Source: Candidatus Nitrosopelagicus sp.
GTDB taxonomy: Archaea; Thermoproteota; Nitrososphaeria; Nitrososphaerales; Nitrosopumilaceae
Assembly: GCA_028345295.1 (NCBI GenBank)
Contig: JAOMDA010000002.1
Location: 62,001-126,000 of the forward strand
DNA: 64,000 nt
Direction of reading: 5' to 3'
In this document: piece after piece, positions 1 through 8,060 of the stretch
How the letters are laid out: every line of letters starts with the position of its first letter
Position numbering within the stretch: position 1 is the first letter of the stretch
The notes under the pieces: model-generated
The model's database searches: none
Told to the model about the DNA's origin: nothing
The model's input: the letters and a program-made list of their open reading frames with translations, nothing else
Made by a program: the position numbers and the translations under genes

Positions 1-177
1 TCTTTCTTCCAATGTTCCTAGAACTTCATAAATCTTTGAATAAGGAACACCCGAACTCTGGCTAAGTTCTGATGCATTTAATTCTCCACCTTTTAGTAAT
101 GCAGTATAAGTTTTGATCTCATAACTTGTCAGACCAATCTTTTCAAGTGACTTTTTTGTCTTATCTGAGATACTCAT
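1..177 (-). CDS. TrmB-like transcriptional regulator, N-terminal part only
   Basis: The reverse strand reads an open frame of 59 codons from an ATG at 177 to the window edge, so the gene is cut and only its N-terminus is visible. The residues resemble the winged-helix domain of TrmB-family regulators, including LTSYEIKTYTALLKGGELNA and SGVPYSKIYEVLGTLEER, where the second helix would be the recognition helix. It is divergent from the tetraether synthase gene. An AT-rich TATA-like stretch at about 201-208 suits a leaderless transcript of this gene. Its ligand and targets cannot be seen. The frame is too short in the window for the ORF track. Confidence 0.7.
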   Translation of the reverse strand, partial: MSISDKTKKSLEKIGLTSYEIKTYTALLKGGELNASELSQSSGVPYSKIYEVLGTLEER

Positions 178-256
178 GCGATCAATTCCTAATTTTGATA
201 TTTATATTGCATATATACCCATTACCCATTTCATCTGGTGGAGAGTAGGAATTGGA

Positions 257-263
257 TTATATA
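257..263 (+). promoter_or_regulatory. TATA box of the tetraether synthase gene
   Basis: TTATATA is centred about 29 nt before the ATG at 289, the spacing expected for a leaderless archaeal transcript. It also argues against the upstream TTG at 280 used by the ORF track, which would lie close to or before the transcription start. Confidence 0.45.
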
Positions 264-288
264 GTAAGTTTGAAAAATTTTGTTATAC

Positions 289-1956
289 ATGGCTCTAATT
301 CAGATATCCAATCAGTCTACTAAGGTAAAGGGAAAGAAATCTACTATTAGATTTACACAAAGTATTTGCCCAGACTGTAACATGATTCTGGACGCTGAAG
401 TTTTTGAAAGAAATAACCAAGTCTTCATGTCTAAGATTTGCCCAACACATGGTGAAACTGAAGAATTGTATTTTGGCTCATATGATATGTACAAGAAATT
501 TAGTACATACTGGGTTGATGGAAAAGGTGCACATTCACCAAATGTAATAATGGAAGACAAATGTTCTTGTCCAAACAACTGTGGTCTTTGTTCTAATCAT
601 TTATCTCATAGTGGTCTTGCAAATATGATAGTCACAAACAGATGTGATCTTACATGTTGGTATTGTTTCTTTTATGTTAAGAAAGGTCTTGAAGGTGCAT
701 ACATGTATGAACCAGAACTTGATCAGGTAAGAGCAATGATGAAGACTCTAAGATCAGAAAGACCAATCCCAGGAAACTCTATGCAGATTACTGGTGGTGA
801 ACCAATGCTTAGAGAAGACATTAGTGATGTTATTAAAATTATGAAAGAAGAAGGTGTTGAACATATTCAAATGAATACAAATGGAATTAGACACGCAATG
901 GATCCAGAAGCTGCGCGTGATGTTAGAATGGCTGGATGTAACAATTTGTATCTTAGTTTTGATGGTGTAACTGCAAGAACTAATCCAAAGAATCATTGGG
1001 AAATTCCTTACGCACTTGATAGTTGTAGAAAAACTGGAACAACTGTTGTTTTTGTTCCAACAGTAATCAAATCAATTAATGATCATGAATTAGGTGGAAT
1101 AATTAGATATGCACAAAAGAACTTAGATGTAGTTCATGCAGTAAACTTTCAACCAGTATCACTTACTGGAAGAATGGGAAAAACTGAACGTGATAAATAT
1201 AGAATTACAATTCCAGATTGTATTCAAAGAATTGAAGAGCAGACAGAAGGTCAAGTTACAGTTGATGATTGGTATCCAGTACCAAGTTGCATGCCACTAA
1301 CAAATGTTATTGAAGCATTTTCAAGTAAACCAAAATATGAATTATCAATCCACTTTGCATGTGGTGCAGGAAGTTATGTCTTCCAGGATGAAAACACAAA
1401 GAAACTTGTCCCAATGACTAGATTCTGTGATATTCAAGGAATGTTAGAATTGTTTGAAGATAAATCAGAACAAATTCGTTCTGGTGCAAACAAGTACTTT
1501 ACAATGTTAGAAGTTGTAAGAAAACTCAAAGGATTTATTGATAGATCAAAGCAACCAGCAGGATTGGATCTAGCCAAAATGTTTGGAAATATACTCATGA
1601 AACGTTCTTTTGATGCTGTAGGTTCATGGCATGTCAAGGGTTTATTCTTAGGTATGATGCACTTTCAAGACAAATACAATGAAGATTTAGAAAGATTGCA
1701 AAGATGTGATATTCATTATGTTACTCCTGATCTTAGGATAATTCCTTTCTGTGCATTTAATGTAATTCCAGAATGGTATAGAGACAGAATTCAAAAGAAA
1801 TATTCCATTACAGTAGAAGAATGGGAAGAAAGAGAAGGTGTTACACTCGAAGATGGTCTTTACAGAGGCCTCATGAGAAGAGGCGCTGGTGACGAATTAG
1901 CAGCTGGATGTGCAAAAAGTGAAATGTTCCATCAAGCAGAACAAGCAACAATGTAA
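289..1956 (+). CDS. tes: Radical SAM tetraether lipid synthase (Tes) homologue
   Basis: This 555-aa protein is a radical SAM enzyme with the cluster motif CDLTCWYC (CX3CX2C, about residues 119-126). Extra cysteines lie N-terminally (CPDC, CPTHG, CSCPNNCGLC) and C-terminally (CDIHYV and PFCAFN), suitable for auxiliary metal or Fe-S sites. The layout, with GGEP and the MNTNGIR stretch, matches the MJ0619/Tes family. Members join phytanyl chain ends of archaeol lipids to make membrane-spanning tetraethers, which fits a GDGT/crenarchaeol producer. I chose ATG 289 over the TTG at 280 because of the TATA position. A divergent TrmB-like gene lies upstream. The family call is firm; the exact coupling step is inferred from characterised members. 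Confidence 0.75.
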   Translation: MALIQISNQSTKVKGKKSTIRFTQSICPDCNMILDAEVFERNNQVFMSKICPTHGETEELYFGSYDMYKKFSTYWVDGKGAHSPNVIMEDKCSCPNNCGLCSNHLSHSGLANMIVTNRCDLTCWYCFFYVKKGLEGAYMYEPELDQVRAMMKTLRSERPIPGNSMQITGGEPMLREDISDVIKIMKEEGVEHIQMNTNGIRHAMDPEAARDVRMAGCNNLYLSFDGVTARTNPKNHWEIPYALDSCRKTGTTVVFVPTVIKSINDHELGGIIRYAQKNLDVVHAVNFQPVSLTGRMGKTERDKYRITIPDCIQRIEEQTEGQVTVDDWYPVPSCMPLTNVIEAFSSKPKYELSIHFACGAGSYVFQDENTKKLVPMTRFCDIQGMLELFEDKSEQIRSGANKYFTMLEVVRKLKGFIDRSKQPAGLDLAKMFGNILMKRSFDAVGSWHVKGLFLGMMHFQDKYNEDLERLQRCDIHYVTPDLRIIPFCAFNVIPEWYRDRIQKKYSITVEEWEEREGVTLEDGLYRGLMRRGAGDELAAGCAKSEMFHQAEQATM

Positions 1957-2005
1957 TTAGATTTTTAAAAAGATTCAAGTTAGTGATTTTCAGTTAATAT
2001 AAGAT

Positions 2006-3061
2006 ATGAGCTCAAACACAAATCCACCTTTGAGAACAGTTGAATGGAAAAATAACAAAGTTCGTATGATTGATCAAACAAAACTGCCAAACGAATTTGT
2101 CTATGTTGAATATAATGATTTTAATCAAGTTGCAGATGCAATTAGAAATCTTGTAGTCCGTGGAGCACCTGCAATAGGGGTTTCTGGCGCATTTGGATTA
2201 GCATTAGCATCAATGCAAAGTGATGCAGTAACCAAAGATGATCTACTTGTATATCTTGAACAAGCTCATGAAATTTTACTTGAAACAAGACCTACTGCAG
2301 TCAATCTGAAATGGGGATTAGATCAAATAATGAAGATTGCACAACAAGGTGAAAACGTTGAACAAATAAAATCTTCAGTAATTGAGGAAGCAAAAAGATT
2401 AGCAGAAGAAGATGTAAAAATTAACATGTCGATGGGAAAGTATGGTTCTGAATTATTTGCTAATAATGATACTGTAATGACACATTGTAATGCTGGTGCA
2501 TTAGCAACAGTTGGATATGGAACTGCATTAGGAGTGATTCGAGCAACTAAAGAAAGTGGAAAAAATATTAAAGTTATTGCAACTGAGACAAGACCAATCC
2601 AACAAGGTTCAAGATTAACTGCATTTGAACTAAAGCATGATGGTATAGATGTCAGTCTAATTCCTGATACTGCAGTTGGTTACATAATGGCAAATAATCT
2701 GGTAAACAAAATTGTAGTTGGTGCTGATAGAATTTTGAGAACCGGCCATGTTTTTAATAAAATTGGGACATATCAAGTTGCTACTATGGCTAAACAGCAT
2801 AATATTCCATTTTATGTTGCTGCACCACTATCTACTTTTGATCTAAAAAGTAATCCTGATGAAGTGGTTATAGAACAAAGAAAGGCATCTGAAGTTACTG
2901 GTATTGGTGATAAAAAGACTGCACCTGATGATATCAATGTTATAAATCCAGCATTTGATATGACTCCACCAGAACTAATATCTGGAATAATTACAGAAAA
3001 AGGAATAGTAAAGGCTCCATTTGATGATTCTATCAAAAAGTTATTTGAAGCTAATTTATAG
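2006..3061 (+). CDS. mtnA: Methylthioribose-1-phosphate isomerase family (MtnA/aIF2B-like)
   Basis: The 351-aa protein carries the family signatures RGAPAIGVSGAFG (about residues 52-64), THCNAGALATVGYGTALGV, TETRPIQQGSRLTAFEL and VVGADRI. Length and motifs fit MtnA, which isomerises 5-methylthioribose-1-phosphate to the ribulose form in methionine salvage. Archaeal relatives also include ribose-1,5-bisphosphate isomerase and eIF2B-like subunits, so the substrate is not fixed. The RGAPAIG stretch favours the MtnA branch. The conserved Cys of the NAGALATVG region and the Asp of GADRI are both present. No other salvage gene is visible next to it. The ATG at 2006 follows a short AT-rich gap after tes. 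Confidence 0.75.
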   Translation: MSSNTNPPLRTVEWKNNKVRMIDQTKLPNEFVYVEYNDFNQVADAIRNLVVRGAPAIGVSGAFGLALASMQSDAVTKDDLLVYLEQAHEILLETRPTAVNLKWGLDQIMKIAQQGENVEQIKSSVIEEAKRLAEEDVKINMSMGKYGSELFANNDTVMTHCNAGALATVGYGTALGVIRATKESGKNIKVIATETRPIQQGSRLTAFELKHDGIDVSLIPDTAVGYIMANNLVNKIVVGADRILRTGHVFNKIGTYQVATMAKQHNIPFYVAAPLSTFDLKSNPDEVVIEQRKASEVTGIGDKKTAPDDINVINPAFDMTPPELISGIITEKGIVKAPFDDSIKKLFEANL

Positions 3062-3094
3062 AAAGTTTTTATCTCTACTGTATTTTTTTAGCAT

Positions 3095-3736
3095 ATGGAA
3101 CCAGTAAGTGAAGACCAAGTTAGAAATTCTTTGAAACAATGTATGGATCCTGAAGTACCTCTAAGTATTGTTGATATGGGTTTAATCTATGGCATTGATA
3201 TTTCTGAAAATAATGATGTTAATATCCAAATGACTATGACTACCCAAGGTTGTCCTTTACATGAAACAATGGTTGATGATGTTAAACGGTATACAAAGAA
3301 AGTTTCAGGAGTAAATAGTGTTAATGTTGACATTGTTTGGGATCCTCCTTGGACAATGGATAAAATGTCAGATGAAGCAAAAGCAATGATGAAAAAAATG
3401 GGCTCACAAAGTACCCCTGCTCCAATTGACTATGAAATTGCATTACCTCAGGGAGTAGGAAATTTAGTTAAACAGGAAGATGGTTCAATGGTATTAGCTA
3501 ACGAACACGAACAGGGTTTTATGGTTAATCAGGCTATTATTGACTTTTGGAAATCTTGTGACGGTAATCGTAAAGTCACAGAGTTAGTTGATCTCTTTGC
3601 TCAACAAACTGGATTACAACGAACTCAGGTTGAAAAAGAAGTGATGCAATTAATTAAACAACTCCATGAAGGAGGATTACTCGTAATTCAAAATCAAACA
3701 GATACCCCAAACGTCGAGTTTAAAAAATCAAATTAA
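3095..3736 (+). CDS. MIP18/DUF59 (SufT-like) protein fused to a PqqD-like domain
   Basis: Two domains are visible in 213 aa. Residues 1-100 are a MIP18/DUF59 domain, with DPEVPLSIVDMGLIYGI, the conserved Cys in TTQGCPLHE, and VDIVWDPPW. This family assists Fe-S cluster assembly or delivery. Residues 115-205 resemble PqqD-type peptide-recognition domains: one strand pair with MVLANEHEQGFMVNQ, then IIDFWKSCDGNRKVTELVDLFAQ, and a helical end with VEKEVMQLIKQLHEGGLLVI. PqqD domains usually present peptides to radical SAM enzymes. A short Met/Lys-rich linker joins the domains. The role of the fusion is unknown; a Fe-S delivery adaptor is an inference. The stop overlaps the convergent small gene by 4 nt. 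Confidence 0.65.
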   Translation: MEPVSEDQVRNSLKQCMDPEVPLSIVDMGLIYGIDISENNDVNIQMTMTTQGCPLHETMVDDVKRYTKKVSGVNSVNVDIVWDPPWTMDKMSDEAKAMMKKMGSQSTPAPIDYEIALPQGVGNLVKQEDGSMVLANEHEQGFMVNQAIIDFWKSCDGNRKVTELVDLFAQQTGLQRTQVEKEVMQLIKQLHEGGLLVIQNQTDTPNVEFKKSN

Positions 3737-3972
3737 ATTTCTTTTATTTCTGTAATTGTAGCTTGCACTGAATCCATTTTTACAATTGCTCGTTTTTCAT
3801 TCCATCCTAAAGCAACATACCAGTCACCAGCATCATCATCATATTTGGTTTCAAGTGTTTCAATATCAGATGCCTGCACTTTGTAATTTTTGATAATTCC
3901 TGATATTGCTAATGATATTGCATCTTTTTCAGTTTTGAGTCGTCTATCCATTAACCCAATTCCAGGAGACAT
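3733..3972 (-). CDS. Small conserved-looking protein of unknown function
   Basis: A 79-aa acidic/basic soluble protein without membrane segment or Cys motif. The C-terminal half, KYDDDAGDWYVALGWNEKRAIVKMDSVQATITEIKEI, reads like a small alpha/beta fold with a PepSY-like strand pattern, although no family can be assigned. Its 3' end overlaps that of the MIP18-PqqD gene (tail to tail), and tRNA-Arg lies upstream. The ATG at 3972 is used; an in-frame Met at residue 8 is an alternative. The coding call rests on a clean frame filling the gap between neighbours. Confidence 0.55.
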   Translation of the reverse strand: MSPGIGLMDRRLKTEKDAISLAISGIIKNYKVQASDIETLETKYDDDAGDWYVALGWNEKRAIVKMDSVQATITEIKEI

Positions 3973-4019
3973 AGAAAACGTTCAAAATTATATCTAATAT
4001 ACTTGATTATGTATCCGAA

Positions 4020-4094
4020 AGGGCCCGTAGGGATTCGAACCCTAGACCTGTTGGTCCGAAGCCAACCGCTCTATCCAGGCTGAGCTACGGGTCC
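4020..4094 (-). tRNA. tRNA-Arg (TCG)
   Basis: The reverse strand folds into a full cloverleaf: acceptor GGACCCG, D stem GCTC/GAGC, anticodon arm GTTGG-CTTCGGA-CCAAC (anticodon TCG) and T arm TAGGG-TTCGAAT-CCCTA. No intron and no encoded CCA are seen. The acceptor has an unusual A3-C70 opposition (3' strand CGGGCCC), where A-U would be expected. Confidence 0.93.
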
Positions 4095-4136
4095 AAAAAA
4101 ATAAGCATTTAACCTGTCTAAATATCTGTCTTAATT

Positions 4137-5309
4137 ATGAAAGTATCAAAAAAAGTAGCAGGTGTTGAGTATGCAATCAGAGATATTGTTTCAGCTGCTA
4201 GAGATATTGAACAACAAGGAAAATCTGTAGATTATCTGAATATAGGTGATCCTGTGCAATTTGGTTATCAGCCACCTGAAAATGTAAAACAGGCATTAAT
4301 TGATGCAGTGAACAACGGAAATAATTTCTATACTCAGTCTGAGGGTCTTCCAGAGTTGTTAGATGCGATTGCACAAAAGGAAAATTCTAAGGGACTTTCA
4401 ATTGGTCCGGAAAATATTCTAGTTACAAACGGTGTATCTGAAGGATTAGACATGGTAATATCATCAATTGTAGAGGAAGGAGATGAAGTTTTGTTACCAG
4501 GTCCATATTATCCACCTTATGCATCATATGTGAGATTGCATGGTGGGAAACCAATTGAATTTGCAGTTGACCTAAAAAATTCTAGACCAGACATTGATGA
4601 CATTAAAGCAAAGATTTCATCAAAGACTGTCGCTATCTGTTTAATTAGTCCAAATAATCCAACTGGTTTAATTTTTGATGAGAAGTCACTAAAACAGATT
4701 GTTGATATTGCAAATGAACATAATTTCTATTTAATATGTGATGAAATTTATGATAAGATAATTTTTGATCAAGAATTTATAGGAATCGGTAAAGTTGCAG
4801 GAGACTCACCAGTTATCATTCTAAACGGTTTTTCAAAAGTACATCTAATGTCTGGTTGGCGAATTGGTTATATTGCATTTAATGATTCTAAAGAACTTGA
4901 ACCAATTCGAGAAAACCTCCCAAAGTTAGCAAGAGTTAGAATTTCTACTAACTTACCAGTACAATATGCTGCATTGGAATCACTACGTGGACCACAAGAT
5001 TATATTACAAAATTTGTTTCAGAAATAAAAACACATAGAGATTATGTGGTAAAAAGACTCAATGCCATGAATAACATTTCATGTTCTAATCCACAAGGAG
5101 CATTTTATGCATTTCCAAAAATTGAAAATAATAAATTCGCTTCTGATAAGGAATTTGTATTAGAATTACTCAGACAGAAAGGCGTGTTAACAGTTCATGG
5201 TTCTGGATTTGGTGCTCAATATGGCAGTGGTCATTTTAGAGTGGTTTATCTTCCCAATATGGAAATTTTAGAGTCTGCTATGAACAAAATTGAAGATTTT
5301 GTTCGTTAA
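4137..5309 (+). CDS. Class I/II PLP-dependent aminotransferase (AlaT/AspC-like)
   Basis: This 390-aa fold-type I aminotransferase has NGVSEGLDMVISS for cofactor binding, SPNNPTG, the CDEIYDKIIF aspartate stretch, the Schiff-base lysine in NGFSKVHLMSGWRIGY and a C-terminal Arg in GSGHFRVVYLP for substrate carboxylate binding. The family makes alanine, aspartate or aromatic amino acids from 2-oxo acids; GFSKVHLMSGWRIGY resembles archaeal alanine/aspartate aminotransferases. Substrate is not resolved. The ATG lies 42 nt downstream of the tRNA-Arg 5' end on the other strand. Its stop overlaps the convergent PNPOx-like gene by 4 nt. Confidence 0.8.
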   Translation: MKVSKKVAGVEYAIRDIVSAARDIEQQGKSVDYLNIGDPVQFGYQPPENVKQALIDAVNNGNNFYTQSEGLPELLDAIAQKENSKGLSIGPENILVTNGVSEGLDMVISSIVEEGDEVLLPGPYYPPYASYVRLHGGKPIEFAVDLKNSRPDIDDIKAKISSKTVAICLISPNNPTGLIFDEKSLKQIVDIANEHNFYLICDEIYDKIIFDQEFIGIGKVAGDSPVIILNGFSKVHLMSGWRIGYIAFNDSKELEPIRENLPKLARVRISTNLPVQYAALESLRGPQDYITKFVSEIKTHRDYVVKRLNAMNNISCSNPQGAFYAFPKIENNKFASDKEFVLELLRQKGVLTVHGSGFGAQYGSGHFRVVYLPNMEILESAMNKIEDFVR

Positions 5310-5707
5310 TACTTCCAAACTGAAAATTCTTTTGGCGTAATCTCAATAATACAATCAGTATCATCTAGGATCTCTTTTGCAGATTTGCCTTCCAGTGATT
5401 TAAAATATCGTAAAAGTATCTTTTTTGCTAGTCTAGAAACAGTTGTTTTTTCCTTAATCAATTTTGCATTACCTTTTCCCATTACCCCAACGATATTTGG
5501 TGCATGAACACCTACATCCACACAAAAGCTAATTTTTTTATGATTTTTTACATTTTTTACTTTTTCAGTTTTGGTGTTTGTTCCAATGAAAATTTTTTTG
5601 TTCATATACATATACCAAACTGGAACAATGTGAGGCATGCCTGTTTTATTCACAGTTGCCAAATGCAGAATCTTCTGATTCTTTAGAAATTCATCTTTTT
5701 TTGACAT
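5306..5707 (-). CDS. Pyridoxamine 5'-phosphate oxidase-family (split beta-barrel) protein
   Basis: About 133 aa with the split-barrel flavin-binding pattern: ILHLATVNKTGMPHIVPVWYMYMNKKIFIGTNTKTEKVKNVKNHKKISFCVD. Such proteins bind FMN or F420, and short archaeal members are often F420-dependent reductases of unknown substrate. An F420-type reductase gene lies just upstream on the same strand, which makes an F420 link attractive but unproven. I use ATG 5707 (MSKKDEF) rather than the ORF-track start, because the latter would overlap the upstream gene by 41 nt; even so a 17-nt overlap with the upstream small membrane protein remains, suggesting coupled translation. Confidence 0.65.
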   Translation of the reverse strand: MSKKDEFLKNQKILHLATVNKTGMPHIVPVWYMYMNKKIFIGTNTKTEKVKNVKNHKKISFCVDVGVHAPNIVGVMGKGNAKLIKEKTTVSRLAKKILLRYFKSLEGKSAKEILDDTDCIIEITPKEFSVWKY

Positions 5708-5927
5708 TAGATTTTCTGAACCCCATTCCAATCATAAAACAACCAAATACAATCATTGCTAAAGAGATTTTTTCATTAGTTATATCTGGTCCAACCAAAA
5801 AATCATAAACAAACTCTGGACTCCATATAATTATATTTTGAACTAACACAATTAATGCCATAATAATGAAAAGTAACCCCATTGCAGTAAACCAATTACG
5901 ACCACGACGTGGATATTCAGTACTCAT
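5691..5927 (-). CDS. Small two-helix membrane protein, unknown function
   Basis: The 78-aa product has an N-terminal basic stretch (PRRGRN), a transmembrane helix GLLFIIMALIVLVQNIIIW and a second helix ISLAMIVFGCFMIGMGF followed by a basic tail. No family is recognised. It sits between an NpdG-like gene and a PNPOx-like gene, all on the minus strand, and its 3' end overlaps the next start, so the three are probably one transcript. Confidence 0.6.
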   Translation of the reverse strand: MSTEYPRRGRNWFTAMGLLFIIMALIVLVQNIIIWSPEFVYDFLVGPDITNEKISLAMIVFGCFMIGMGFRKSNVKKR

Positions 5928-5950
5928 AAAAACACTAGATTTTTCAGGAC

Positions 5951-6622
5951 TTAAATTATTTTAATACCAGGATTTTTCATCTTATTGCGAATCATTGCAT
6001 TAAGTAGAAGTGGTGTTGACATTTCAACTAAGTATGCTAGTGTTCCTGGACCAAGATAAAGTGGCCGTAATCCTTCAATTTCATTAATTAAATTATTTAC
6101 TATCTCAACTGATTCTTTACTATCACCTGCAACAAAAATATCATAATCCAAAGTTAATGTTGGATTAACAAGTTTTTTTTCAGAAATAACATGAAATGCT
6201 GAAACCAATTTTGTTTTATCTTTCATATATTTTTCAACTATTTGATGCGAAAATGGTTTGTTCTCTTTTATTGCAACACATTCAAAACCTACATCAGTTT
6301 TTGTCATTGGTACTATTGGTGATATTACAATGCAATTATCATTAATTTCAGGTAAGATCTGTGAACAAATTGAATCGATATTACCATATGGAATAGATAA
6401 GATTAAGATTTGTGATTCTTTGGCTACTGAAACATTATCATTACCTGTAATCTTTCCACTAATATCACCATATGCTTCTTTTGCAAGATTAGTATATTCT
6501 GATGCAGATGATGAAGCACGTTCTGCATCTCGTGAACCTATGATAACTTCATGATTCTTAGACCATCTTAATGCAAAGCCTTTACCCATTCCACCAGTTC
6601 CACCAATAATTCCAATTTTCAT
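5951..6622 (-). CDS. npdG: NADPH-dependent F420 reductase-like protein
   Basis: The 223-aa protein begins with a Rossmann dinucleotide site, MKIGIIGGTGGMGKGFALRW, followed by NHEVIIGSRDAERA, whose Ser-Arg is typical of NADP(H) binding in F420:NADP oxidoreductases. Later segments ILILSIPYGNIDSIC and ISPIVPMTK, plus the length, fit the NpdG/Fno family, which shuttles hydride between F420H2 and NADP. Thaumarchaea make F420, so the assignment is coherent. The family contains members of unclear substrate. The gene heads a minus-strand cluster with a small membrane protein and a PNPOx-like protein. Confidence 0.75.
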   Translation of the reverse strand: MKIGIIGGTGGMGKGFALRWSKNHEVIIGSRDAERASSSASEYTNLAKEAYGDISGKITGNDNVSVAKESQILILSIPYGNIDSICSQILPEINDNCIVISPIVPMTKTDVGFECVAIKENKPFSHQIVEKYMKDKTKLVSAFHVISEKKLVNPTLTLDYDIFVAGDSKESVEIVNNLINEIEGLRPLYLGPGTLAYLVEMSTPLLLNAMIRNKMKNPGIKII

Positions 6623-6682
6623 GAATTCGTTCTAACAATGTTATTATTATCTCTATATGAAAAATTAAAAAGATTCAAAAAA

Positions 6683-7300
6683 ATGATAATATTTCTAAGA
6701 CATGGACAAGCGGAGAATAATACAAAAAAAATTTTAGCTGGGCGTACACCAGGTGTTAACCTAACTGAAGAGGGAAAAAAACAGGCTGAACAAGCTGGAA
6801 AAATGTTACAATCACTTAATGTCTCTGCAATTTATTCTAGTCCGATTGATAGAGCTGTTCAGACTGCTGAAATAATAAAAAAACATTGCAATATTGAATT
6901 TAAAACTGACGATAGATTAATCGAATTGAATATGGGCCAATTTACCATGATGCCTTATCAAGAAATTTTCAATAAATATGGAAATGTTTTTTTAAAATTT
7001 TATAGTGGTTCAGAAGAAGTCAGTGAAAATGGTGTTGAAACATTTACCGAAGTAAAAAAGCGAATTAACGAGATGGTGAATTTTGTTATAAATAAACATA
7101 AGAATGAGAATGTTGTCTTAGTAACTCATATGGATCCTATTAAAGCAATGATCGGTCGAGTGCTAAAATTAAAGCCTGAAGTTTTATTTGAATTGATTAT
7201 TGCTAATGCATCGCTTTCAATTATCAAAAACCACGATCAAAACTTTTACTTGACTGCAATTAATGCAATGCATCCTGAGCGATTTCATGAATCGTTTTAA
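6683..7300 (+). CDS. Histidine phosphatase (phosphoglycerate mutase-like)
   Basis: The 205-aa product has the histidine phosphatase signature IIFLRHGQAENN near its N-terminus with the nucleophile His, the second motif IYSSPIDRAVQTAEII, and the distal catalytic His in VVLVTHMDPIKAMIG. The family includes cofactor-dependent phosphoglycerate mutases, alpha-ribazole phosphatases and sugar phosphatases; I cannot choose between them. The start is set at ATG 6683, since the ORF-track start adds 15 basic residues before the first strand that other members lack. It is divergent from npdG. Confidence 0.75.
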   Translation: MIIFLRHGQAENNTKKILAGRTPGVNLTEEGKKQAEQAGKMLQSLNVSAIYSSPIDRAVQTAEIIKKHCNIEFKTDDRLIELNMGQFTMMPYQEIFNKYGNVFLKFYSGSEEVSENGVETFTEVKKRINEMVNFVINKHKNENVVLVTHMDPIKAMIGRVLKLKPEVLFELIIANASLSIIKNHDQNFYLTAINAMHPERFHESF

Positions 7301-7316
7301 GGAATCTTCCAAACCC

Positions 7317-7323
7317 TTAAATA
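7317..7323 (+). promoter_or_regulatory. Probable TATA box of the terminal oxidase operon
   Basis: TTAAATA lies 35 nt before the first start codon at 7358, giving a predicted short leader of about 10-15 nt. No other promoter-like stretch is seen between the preceding stop and this start. Confidence 0.4.
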
Positions 7324-7357
7324 CATTTTTCAGCCCACGCAAAAACAACCGGTAATA

Positions 7358-7621
7358 ATGAAAGCAATAATTGGATTAGGAATGGTATTAGGTCTTTTGA
7401 TGATATTACCAGCAATTCAGTATGCATTAGCAGCAGGTGACGAGCCTGGAGAATATTTGGATAGACGAGTTGAGATTTGGGGTTTATTTTATAGATTAAT
7501 GATTGTGGCATTTACTGTTGGAACAGTAGTTTCTGGAATGATAGTTTGGCTTGTTTTAAGATTTAGAGAATCAAACCCAAAGGCAAACCCAACATCATAT
7601 GAGGAGTCTGGAACGTGGTAA
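7358..7621 (+). CDS. Terminal oxidase membrane subunit (N-terminal piece of a split subunit II)
   Basis: The 87-aa protein has an N-terminal hydrophobic segment ending in ALAAGDE, then a second helix YRLMIVAFTVGTVVSGMIVWLVLRF and a polar tail RESNPKANPTSYEESGTW. This matches the first membrane helix and following loop of a cytochrome oxidase subunit II, with the next gene supplying the second helix and the CuA domain. The spacing to that gene is 1 nt. It begins an operon of oxidase II, oxidase I, double cupredoxin and heme A synthase. Subunit identity is inferred from order and topology. Confidence 0.7.
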   Translation: MKAIIGLGMVLGLLMILPAIQYALAAGDEPGEYLDRRVEIWGLFYRLMIVAFTVGTVVSGMIVWLVLRFRESNPKANPTSYEESGTW

Positions 7622-7622
7622 A

Positions 7623-8054
7623 ATGAGTGGACATTCTTCTTGGCCCGAATGGGTTTACATCGGTGTTGTTGTTGCATTGCTATGTTATGTTGGTGCAGAA
7701 GCTTGGAATATTGAAAGAATTGTAGAACATGTACCAGCAGATGCTGAAATAATTAAAGTTACAGGTCAGCAGTGGTTATGGACTTTTGAACATGAGGATG
7801 GAACAAAAGAGATAGGAGAATTACATCTTGAAAAAGGAAAAGCCTACAAGTTTGAGATAACATCAAAAGATGTTATACATTCATTTAATATTCATGATTA
7901 TGTTGTATTGTTGGATGCTGTTCCTGGAAGAGTTAATACAGTATGGTTTTCACCAACTGAAGCAGGTGAATATGATATTCAATGTAGAGAGTACTGTGGA
8001 TTGATTCATTACAACATGCGTGGAACACTCATTGTGGAGGATAAAGGAGCGTGA
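7623..8054 (+). CDS. coxB: Heme-copper oxidase subunit II, CuA domain
   Basis: This 143-aa protein has one N-terminal helix (WPEWVYIGVVVALLCYVGAEAW) and a cupredoxin domain. The CuA ligands are all present: His in VIHSFNIHDY, and CREYCGLIHYNM with two Cys, Glu, His and Met. GQQWLWTFEHEDGT is the aromatic docking stretch for cytochrome c or cupredoxin electrons. The domain takes electrons outside the membrane and passes them to subunit I. ATG 7623 is used because the ORF-track start would overlap the previous gene. In this lineage the electron donor is probably a blue copper protein, such as the one encoded two genes downstream. Confidence 0.92.
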   Translation: MSGHSSWPEWVYIGVVVALLCYVGAEAWNIERIVEHVPADAEIIKVTGQQWLWTFEHEDGTKEIGELHLEKGKAYKFEITSKDVIHSFNIHDYVVLLDAVPGRVNTVWFSPTEAGEYDIQCREYCGLIHYNMRGTLIVEDKGA

Positions 8055-8060
8055 TTTGAT

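Noticed and set aside
280-288. TTG start of the tetraether synthase ORF in the track
   Set aside because: The TATA box at 257-263 places the transcription start near ATG 289, so the upstream TTG is unlikely to be used.
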